DNA from: PALSA-600 sp037142875
Lineage (GTDB): Bacteria > Actinomycetota > Thermoleophilia > Gaiellales > Gaiellaceae
Assembly: GCA_037142875.1 (NCBI GenBank)
Contig: JBAWZV010000001.1
Location: 124,001-188,000, forward strand
DNA length: 64,000 bases
Direction: 5' to 3'
Positions 58,350-64,000 of this stretch are shown one piece after another. The notes under the pieces were generated by a model, which was given only the letters and a program-made list of their open reading frames with translations, did no database searches and was not told the origin of the DNA. Position 1 is the stretch's first letter. Each line of letters starts with the position of its first letter. The translations under genes were made by a program, and so were the position numbers.

Positions 58350-59928
58350 CGTCGTCGGGGATCTCGACGGCAATCGAGACACGATCGCCGCCCGGATGAG
58401 CGAGGCTCGCGCCGCTGGCGCCGACCTTGTCGTGTTCCCGGAGCTCGCCGTCACCGGCTACCCACCGGAGGACCTGCTCCTCCGCCCCGCGTTCATCCGT
58501 GCCGCCCGTCGAACGGTGGACGAGCTCGCCGCCGCCGCGACCGGGATCACGGCGCTCGTCGGCGCCCCGTGTCTCGACGGCAGCCTCTCAAACGCCTGCT
58601 TCGTCCTCGCAGACGGCGCGGTCCAGGGGATCTATCGCAAGCACCTCCTCCCGAACTACGGCGTCTTCGACGAGGAACGCTACTTCACCGCGGGCGACAC
58701 GCCCCTGGTGCTCGACATCGGCAGAACCCGCCTCGGAGTCACGATCTGCGAGGACATCTGGTGGCCCGGCCCGCCGGCCGCGGACATCGCCCGCCGGGGG
58801 GCCAAGCTGATCGTGAACCTCTCCGCCTCTCCGTTCCACGTCGGGAAGGACAGAGAGCGCGAGGAGATGCTGCGTGCCCGGGCGCTCGAGACCGGCTGCG
58901 GGGTCGCGCTCTGCAACGCAGTCGGCGGCCAGGACGAGCTCGTCTTCGACGGGCACTCGGTGGTCATCGACGCAACCGGGACGACGATCGCCCGCGCGCC
59001 CGGGTTTGAGGAGTCGCTGCTCGTCGTCGATCTCGCTCCGGCCGACGCTGCCGCTCGGCCGGTACCTGCACCGCTCCTGGACGACCTCGAGCAGATGCGG
59101 CAGGCGCTCGGTCTCGGACTCGGCGACTACATCCGCAAGAACGGCTTCCGGGAGGTCGCCCTGGGCATCTCGGGCGGGATCGACTCGGCCCTCGCTGCAG
59201 CCCTCGCCGTCGAGGCGCTCGGTGCCGACCGCGTCCACGGCGTGTCGATGCCATCGCGCTACTCGTCAGAGGCCACCCGTACCGACGCAGCTCGGCTTGC
59301 CGAGTCGCTCGGGATCGACTTCCGCGAGATCGCGATCGAACCGATGGTGGCGTCGTTCGACGAGGCGCTTGCCGCTGCGTTCTGGGGACACGCCGCCGAC
59401 GTGACCGAGGAGAACCTCCAGGCGCGGATCCGCGGCACGCTGCTGATGGCGCTCTCGAACAAGTTCGGCTGGCTCGTTCTCGCCACGGGAAACAAGTCCG
59501 AGCTCTCCGTCGGGTACTCGACGCTGTACGGCGACCTCGCGGGAGGGTTCGCGCCGCTGAAGGACGTCTACAAGACCGACGTCTTCCGCCTCGCGCGGTG
59601 GCTGAACGGGCGCGCTGGCCGGGAGCTGATCCCGGCGTCGATCATCGAGCGCGCACCGAGCGCAGAGCTGCGCGCCGACCAACGGGACGACGACTCGCTT
59701 CCGCCCTACGAGCTGCTCGACGCCGTCCTCGTTGCGTACGTCGAGCACGATCGCTCGCGCGAGGAGCTCCTCGCCGACGGGTTCGACCTGAACGTGGTCG
59801 AGCGCGCTCTCTCGATGATCGACCGCGCGGAGTACAAGCGCCGTCAGGCACCGCCCGGCGTCAAGCTCGGCCCGAAGGCCTTCGGGCGCGACCGCCGCAC
59901 GCCGATCACGAACGCCTGGCGCAACTAG
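58321..59928 (+). CDS. nadE: Glutamine-dependent NAD+ synthetase
   Basis: This 535-aa enzyme makes NAD from deamido-NAD using ATP and glutamine. The N-terminal nitrilase-type glutaminase has E41 (VFPELAVTGYP), K107 (IYRKHLLPNYG) and the nucleophile C143 (TICEDIWWP). The C-terminal synthetase has the ATP pyrophosphatase loop ISGGIDSALA near 281-290 and LATGNKSELSVGYSTLYGD near 387-405. Full family length and a GAGGAG stretch before the ATG support the call. Confidence 0.96.
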   Translation: MRIALAQINSVVGDLDGNRDTIAARMSEARAAGADLVVFPELAVTGYPPEDLLLRPAFIRAARRTVDELAAAATGITALVGAPCLDGSLSNACFVLADGAVQGIYRKHLLPNYGVFDEERYFTAGDTPLVLDIGRTRLGVTICEDIWWPGPPAADIARRGAKLIVNLSASPFHVGKDREREEMLRARALETGCGVALCNAVGGQDELVFDGHSVVIDATGTTIARAPGFEESLLVVDLAPADAAARPVPAPLLDDLEQMRQALGLGLGDYIRKNGFREVALGISGGIDSALAAALAVEALGADRVHGVSMPSRYSSEATRTDAARLAESLGIDFREIAIEPMVASFDEALAAAFWGHAADVTEENLQARIRGTLLMALSNKFGWLVLATGNKSELSVGYSTLYGDLAGGFAPLKDVYKTDVFRLARWLNGRAGRELIPASIIERAPSAELRADQRDDDSLPPYELLDAVLVAYVEHDRSREELLADGFDLNVVERALSMIDRAEYKRRQAPPGVKLGPKAFGRDRRTPITNAWRN

Positions 59929-59940
59929 CTGACAGGCCAA

Positions 59941-59969
59941 GGGACTGGCCCCGCTCAGGGACTGTCCCT
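59941..59969. repeat. AGGGACTGTCCCT palindrome, copy 2, with a degenerate neighbour
   Basis: The exact 13-mer of 2058-2070 occurs at 59957-59969, preceded at 59941-59952 by GGGACTGGCCCC, a related degenerate form. It lies between the converging nadE and CopD-like genes, where it may also act as a small terminator. Confidence 0.6.
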
Positions 59970-59981
59970 GTCGCCCAGACG

Positions 59982-60437
59982 TCAGTGGGCGAGGTGCGCG
60001 AGGATCGCGCCGAGGATCGGCACGCTGATCGTCAGCGCGAGGCTCGTCCACCCGACCACGACGAGCGGCGGACGTGAGCGCTGAGGCAGCCCTTCCTTGA
60101 TCTCCTGCTGCAGACGCGGGCCAAGAATGAAGTTGTGAATGTAGGAGGCGCTGACGAGCCCCACGGAGAGCACGACCTTGATCCACAGCACCGTCTGGAA
60201 CGGAGAGTGACCCCGGCTCCAGTCGTGCCGCGCAAGCTCCACGCCGGTGAGTGTCAGCACAAGCAGCGAGCCGTATCCGACCGGGCGCCAGCGGACGCTC
60301 AACGCCTTCATCGCCTTGCCACGCGGGTCGCCCTCAAGCACCCGGATCGCCGGGACGCCGGCGAAGACGAGCGCGACCGAACCACCCAGCCAGACGGAGG
60401 CGGCGAGCAGATGGACGATGACGACGAACTCCTCCAC
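59982..60437 (-). CDS. CopD-like four-span membrane protein
   Basis: This 151-aa protein has four hydrophobic segments and conserved histidines, VIVHLLAASVWLGGSVALVF near 6-25 and ASYIHNFILGPRL near 98-110, as in the CopD/DUF4149-like group. These bind heme or copper, or act as small membrane redox components. The start GTG 60437 gives the classic H-x-L-A start. It is followed 10 nt upstream by the mug remnant on the same strand. Confidence 0.75.
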   Translation of the reverse strand: MEEFVVIVHLLAASVWLGGSVALVFAGVPAIRVLEGDPRGKAMKALSVRWRPVGYGSLLVLTLTGVELARHDWSRGHSPFQTVLWIKVVLSVGLVSASYIHNFILGPRLQQEIKEGLPQRSRPPLVVVGWTSLALTISVPILGAILAHLAH

Positions 60438-60447
60438 GCGCGGAACC

Positions 60448-60750
60448 TTAACCCGAGACGTCGACCGGCCCGTCGGGTGATCCGTCATGGAGGAGCGCGC
60501 GCAGCCGCGGGCCGAGCTCCGGCCTCTCGCCAAAGAGTCCTCGGTAGTCCTCCTTTCCGACGAAGGCGATGGCACGGGGCCGCAGGTCGGGGAGCAGCCG
60601 CCAGAAGTCGTTGCGTGGGTTCGCGAAGTGCGCGTTTGCAGCCGCGGAGACACGACCGGGATTGATCCCACAGAAGACGCACCGGAGACCGGGGCCAAGG
60701 ACGTCCGGGACGTCTGAGCTCGAGGCGGGGTTAGACGCGCTTGCGGCCAC
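60448..60750 (-). pseudogene. mug: Decayed G/U mismatch-specific DNA glycosylase (mug remnant)
   Basis: The 100-codon frame keeps the Mug N-terminus, including VLGPGLRCVFCGINPG (GINPG active-site motif) and FANPRNDFWRLL, but then jumps straight to RPRAIAFVGKEDYRGLFGE, which in intact Mug lies some 55 residues later. The C-terminal half with the essential NPSG motif is missing altogether. An internal in-frame deletion plus truncation makes function very unlikely. Codon use is still normal, so the loss may be fairly recent. It starts GTG 60750, and ends 10 nt before the CopD-like gene. Confidence 0.75.
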
Positions 60751-60945
60751 GCGGGTGGCAGCGTGGAAGTCGTGACGTCCAGGTTGCGGTGCAGACCCAC
60801 GAGCTCGGAAGCGACGGGGCCGGCCGTCCCTTTACCGGAGGCGCGTAGCGGCGACGCGACGTCCAACTCATGCAGGTGCGTGTCATGCGCGCCTACTGTA
60901 GGACCGGGGCCGGACGGACCCCCCACGTCGTTAGCCTTCGCTCAC

Positions 60946-61341
60946 ATGAGCGAGCCCCGGCCGAAGGTGTTCGAGTACGAGATCGAGCTCGCCACGGACG
61001 GTCAGGTCTCGATCCCCGACGGCACCACGCTTGCACTGCCAGGGGACTGGACAGCCGACCACCTGCTACTCGTGGCGCTCGTGCGCTGCTCGATCGACAG
61101 CCTCCGCTACCACGCCCGGCGGGCTGGACTCACGGTGGCCGCCAGCGGCGCAGCCTCCGGCCGGGTCACGAAGCGCGACGAGGACGGTCGCTACGGCTTC
61201 GTCGGGATCGAGGTCGGGATCGAGGTGCGCTTCGAGCCGGCCACCGCGGAGCCTCAGACGCTCTTCGCAAAGGCCGAGCGCGACTGCTTCGTGGGCGCGT
61301 CGCTGCGGGTGAAGCCACAGTACGAGTGGCGCCTGCCGTGA
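60946..61341 (+). CDS. OsmC family protein
   Basis: This 131-aa protein has the OsmC fold with its two reactive cysteines, C48 in LVALVRCSIDSL and C114 in ERDCFVGASL. OsmC/Ohr proteins reduce organic hydroperoxides with thiol cofactors. Here the length and motif fit OsmC rather than Ohr. ATG 60946 was chosen; the longer frame from 60763 runs through non-coding sequence. It precedes a cysteine-desulfurase-like gene by 22 nt, so a shared thiol-related role is possible. Confidence 0.85.
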   Translation: MSEPRPKVFEYEIELATDGQVSIPDGTTLALPGDWTADHLLLVALVRCSIDSLRYHARRAGLTVAASGAASGRVTKRDEDGRYGFVGIEVGIEVRFEPATAEPQTLFAKAERDCFVGASLRVKPQYEWRLP

Positions 61342-61363
61342 AACCCGGCTACCGTCACAAACC

Positions 61364-62545
61364 ATGACCAGCTTGCACGGAGAAGACGGCGAGGTCGTCG
61401 ACGTCACGATCGAGGCTGTCCTCGACCGATTCCACTCGCTCAACGTGCCGATGGCCTACTTCGACGGCCCGGCAGGAACCCAGGTTCCCGACTCCGTCCT
61501 CGAGGCGGTCTCCGGCTACCTGCTCGCGTGCAACGCCAACGTCGGCGGGAAGTTCCTCACCTCGATGGTCACCGACGATGTGGTTGCTGCCGCGCGCGCC
61601 GCCGCCTCCGACCTGCTCGGGGTGTTCAACGACGAGGTGACGTTTGGCGCGAACATGACCTCGCTCAACTTCGCCCTCTCGCGCACAGCATCGCGCGACT
61701 GGCAGGCAGGCGATGAGGTCGTCGTGACGCGGCTTGACCACGACGCCAACGTCGCGCCCTGGCTCGAGATCGCCCACGACAAGGGCATCGTCGTGAAGCT
61801 TGCAAACCTCGACGACGAGTGCCGCATCGACCTCGACCACCTCCGCTCGCTCGTCACCGAGAAGACGAAGGTCGTCGCGTTCCCGTGGGCCTCGAACGCG
61901 GTCGGCACGATCACCCCGGTCGACGAGATCATCACAATCGCCCACGACGCCGGCGCCCTCGCCTGGGTCGACGCGGTGCACTACGCCCCGCACGGCGACA
62001 TCGAGATCCCGGACGTCGGCTGCGACGTGCTGCTCTGCTCTCCCTACAAGTTCTTCGGCCCGCACCTCGGCCTCGCGTGGGTTCGCCGTGACCTCTCCGA
62101 GAGCTGGCGCCCGTACAAGGTTCGCCCCCAGAGCAACGAGCCGGGTCGGCGCCACGAAACCGGGACGCTGCCCCACGAGCTCCTCTGCGGCTTCGTCGCG
62201 TGCGTCGAGTACCTGCACGGCGTCGGCTGGAAGTTCATCAACGAGCACGAGCGAGCACTCGGCCAGCGCTTCCTCGACGGCATTCCGGACGGCTGGACGC
62301 TCCACGGGCCACCGACGATGGAGGGGCGCGTCTCGACCTTCGCGCTCACCCCGCCGGACGAGACACCCGAGGAGGCCGCAGCGCGGATCGGGGCTGCCGG
62401 CTTTGCGGTCTGGCACGGCAACAACCACGCGGTCGAGGTCTTCGAACACCTCGGCCTGCCTGACGGTGCCGTTCGTGTCGGCATCGTCCACACGAATACG
62501 GCCGAGCAGGTCGATCGGCTGCTCGCCGCGCTTCCCCGCACCTAG
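61364..62545 (+). CDS. Cysteine-desulfurase-like PLP protein
   Basis: This 393-aa class V aminotransferase-fold protein has the PLP lysine K229 in CSPYKFFGPHLG, with AWVDAVHYAPH near 200-210 for cofactor binding and RLDHDANVAPW near 123-133. It follows the TIGR01976 cysteine-desulfurase-like group, which lacks the cysteine-bearing loop of true NifS/IscS enzymes. I see no such loop here, so selenocysteine lyase or another beta-lyase activity is possible. ATG 61364 starts 22 nt after the OsmC stop. Confidence 0.87.
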   Translation: MTSLHGEDGEVVDVTIEAVLDRFHSLNVPMAYFDGPAGTQVPDSVLEAVSGYLLACNANVGGKFLTSMVTDDVVAAARAAASDLLGVFNDEVTFGANMTSLNFALSRTASRDWQAGDEVVVTRLDHDANVAPWLEIAHDKGIVVKLANLDDECRIDLDHLRSLVTEKTKVVAFPWASNAVGTITPVDEIITIAHDAGALAWVDAVHYAPHGDIEIPDVGCDVLLCSPYKFFGPHLGLAWVRRDLSESWRPYKVRPQSNEPGRRHETGTLPHELLCGFVACVEYLHGVGWKFINEHERALGQRFLDGIPDGWTLHGPPTMEGRVSTFALTPPDETPEEAAARIGAAGFAVWHGNNHAVEVFEHLGLPDGAVRVGIVHTNTAEQVDRLLAALPRT

Positions 62546-62548
62546 CCC

Positions 62549-63403
62549 CTACTCGTAGGTCGAGCGGGCCCGTGCCCAGCGCGCGTCGTCGCGGTGGATG
62601 CGATCGGCGTCGATCCCACGCAACTCCGCGACGGCGACCGTGAGAAGCTGGAAAGCGATGATGTCCACCACAGGGTGGCGCGTCGGAACGAGCGTGGTCT
62701 CGCAACCGAGCTCTCGAAGCGCCGCGGCAACACCGGCGGCCCGCTCCGCTGTCCGGCCCTCGCCCTCGAGCACGTAGGCCCGGACGTTCGCGTCGACGGC
62801 AGCGAGGTGGCCGTGGAGGAGCTGCTCGGTGTGGTGAGCCTCGGCGGCCACCCAGCAGCCCTCGCGCAGTTTCAGAACCGCCTCCTGCGCCGTCGGCCAG
62901 TCTCGCCCAGCCCCGACGACGATGACCCGCTCCTGCGCGAACGGCTCCTGGTCGACGAGCGCGGCCTCCACCGCATCGGCAAGCCAGGCGACATCGTCGC
63001 CTCGCAGCGCTGCGAGGGCCGCGACGGCGCACGTGTAGCTCGCAGTGTGACACCACGACCGCTCGACCTCAGGCGTCGCGACGACGATCTCGGCGGCAAG
63101 ATCGGCGAGGGGCGAGGCGGTCTTCCCGGTCACGAGCCACACCGGCCCGCCAAACGCCCGGGCCGCCTCGAGGGTGAGCGGCGTGTCGCCCTCGTGCGAG
63201 ACACACACCATCAGATCAGCGTCGGGAGGCGAGATGACCGCCTCAAGCGCCTGCACCGCAACGCCGCCCGTCTGTGCCGCATGGAACGACGTCCCGCACC
63301 CGACGAAGACCACGCGTGCCCCGTCGGGCAGCCTGAGGTCGACCTCGAGCGCGCGTAGCCACGCGGGCTGAAGGGCAATCGCAAGACGGGTCTCCACAGA
63401 CAT
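62549..63403 (-). CDS. SIS domain-containing protein (GlmS isomerase-like)
   Basis: This 284-aa protein carries two sugar-isomerase (SIS) modules like the isomerase half of GlmS. The first includes VVFVGCGTSFHAAQTGG near 30-46 and MVCVSHEGDTPLTLEAA near 65-81 (phosphate site), and the second VVGAGRDWPTAQEAVLKLREGCWV near 159-182. It probably binds a phosphosugar or is a deaminase/isomerase. It is divergent from the M16 protease, 24 nt apart. Confidence 0.87.
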   Translation of the reverse strand: MSVETRLAIALQPAWLRALEVDLRLPDGARVVFVGCGTSFHAAQTGGVAVQALEAVISPPDADLMVCVSHEGDTPLTLEAARAFGGPVWLVTGKTASPLADLAAEIVVATPEVERSWCHTASYTCAVAALAALRGDDVAWLADAVEAALVDQEPFAQERVIVVGAGRDWPTAQEAVLKLREGCWVAAEAHHTEQLLHGHLAAVDANVRAYVLEGEGRTAERAAGVAAALRELGCETTLVPTRHPVVDIIAFQLLTVAVAELRGIDADRIHRDDARWARARSTYE

Positions 63404-63427
63404 CGCCTCCCTCTATAGCATCGAACC

Positions 63428-64000
63428 GTGTCCGTGTTCGAACGCCGCCAGCTCTCGAACGGTCTCCGTGTCCTCGCGGCACCCCTGCCGCATGCCCAGT
63501 CGGTCGCGTGCTTCGTCATGCTGGCCGCCGGATCGCGCTACGAGCGCGCCGCAAACCGCGGCATCGCGCACTTCGCGGAGCACATGTTCTTCAAGGGCAC
63601 CGAGCGGCGCCCTAACTCGCGCGACCTGACGACGCTCGTCGACGGGATCGGCGGCGAGTTCAACGCCTTCACCTCGAAGGAGTACACCGGCTACTACGTC
63701 CGCTGCGCCGGGGCCGACCGCAACGTCGCCTTCGACGTGCTGCTCGACATGCTGCGCCACTCCAAGTTCGACCCCGAGGAGATCGACCGCGAGAAGGGCG
63801 TCATCCTCGAGGAGATGAACATGTACGCCGACACGCCGCGCGACCACATCGGGACCGTCTACGAGAACCTCATGTTTGGCGACAACCCGCTCGGGTGGGG
63901 GACGCTCGGCACAAAAGAGACGATCAAGGCCGCCAATCGCGACACCTTCATCGACTACCTCGACGAGTGGTACACGCCCGACCGCATGGTGATTGGCGTC
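63428..64000 (+). CDS. M16 family zinc protease (N-terminal part; gene continues)
   Basis: The visible 191 residues are the catalytic N-terminal domain of an insulinase-type protease. H48, E51 and H52 form the HFAEH zinc motif, and EKGVILEEMNMYADTPRD near 123-140 supplies the third ligand. TSKEYTGYYV near 77-86 and GDNPLGWGTLG near 152-162 are also family-typical. The start is GTG 63428, and TATAGC ends 8 nt before it, so a leaderless mRNA is likely. The frame is open to the right edge. Confidence 0.93.
   Translation, partial: MSVFERRQLSNGLRVLAAPLPHAQSVACFVMLAAGSRYERAANRGIAHFAEHMFFKGTERRPNSRDLTTLVDGIGGEFNAFTSKEYTGYYVRCAGADRNVAFDVLLDMLRHSKFDPEEIDREKGVILEEMNMYADTPRDHIGTVYENLMFGDNPLGWGTLGTKETIKAANRDTFIDYLDEWYTPDRMVIGV

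Noticed and set aside
1..64000. tRNA, rRNA, CRISPR, prophage or insertion sequences
   Set aside because: No cloverleaf-like sequence, repeat-spacer array, integrase, transposase or long flanking repeats were seen.

Overview
The window is a chromosomal segment of a high-GC actinobacterium. Strong G/C at third codon positions, many GTG starts, several apparently leaderless genes, an F420-type luciferase-like oxidoreductase, PAC2, DipZ, CtaA and PadR proteins all fit Actinobacteria. The many hypothetical families and the mixture of genes suggest the Thermoleophilia (Gaiellales/Solirubrobacterales) rather than Streptomyces or Mycobacterium, but that placement is inference. I saw no rRNA, tRNA, CRISPR array, insertion sequence or prophage. 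Genes are tightly packed, many with 1-8 nt overlaps, and the longest gap without a gene is about 287 nt (35213-35499).

Layout. 1-1985: end of an ABC exporter (FtsX-type permease cut by the left edge, plus ATPase). 2081-11909: a probable reductive pyrimidine (uracil/thymine) catabolism locus with an F420-type oxidoreductase, FAH-family hydrolase, N-carbamoyl amino acid hydrolase, dihydropyrimidinase, class III aminotransferase and CoA-acylating (methyl)malonate-semialdehyde dehydrogenase, interrupted by a cytochrome c, a 36-aa membrane peptide, an epimerase-like protein and an acetyltransferase. 11917-17849: a glycosyltransferase-like membrane protein with a DUF11 tail, an acetyltransferase/DUF5661/lysine-rich peptide operon, a P-type metal ATPase and two small or secreted unknowns. 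17882-25118: a Calvin-Benson-Bassham gene set in two divergent arms around a CbbR-like LysR gene: fba-tkt-comB-like-histidine phosphatase leftward, and cbbR-rpe-prk rightward. RuBisCO is not in the window. 25115-32947: membrane glycosyltransferases, methyltransferase and a pterin group (pterin dehydratase, folE, a dihydropteridine-reductase-like SDR, a RibD-C reductase). 32951-38415: a molybdate uptake locus (modC, modB, MerR-TOBE regulator, modA-IPT, ferritin-like protein) with two paralogous PadR regulators and several palindromes. 38412-47918: secreted unknowns, a lactate-oxidase family protein, a medium-chain reductase, an alpha/beta hydrolase, a membrane-anchored HNH-like protein, O-antigen-ligase and methyltransferase, AlkA-like glycosylase and proC. 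48063-54089: an unusual SF2 helicase, DipZ, PAC2 and heme A synthase.

54126-58077 is the most unusual stretch. An XRE-TPR regulator is followed 21 nt downstream by a 41-aa exported-looking peptide and a strong terminator, which resembles the layout of peptide-sensing RRNPP cassettes. Its upstream region holds a perfect palindrome, tandem repeats and a convincing promoter and terminator pair reading the other way with no ORF, which is a candidate small RNA. A TetR/MFS efflux pair with its own operator follows. 58119-64000: a small membrane protein, glutamine-dependent NAD synthetase, a CopD-like membrane protein, a decayed mug gene, OsmC, a cysteine-desulfurase-like protein, a SIS-domain protein and the start of an M16 protease cut by the right edge.

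Together these genes suggest an aerobic soil-type heterotroph that salvages pyrimidines, may also fix CO2 or use phosphoribulokinase in a nucleotide or pentose route, imports molybdate, and invests heavily in cell-surface glycans.
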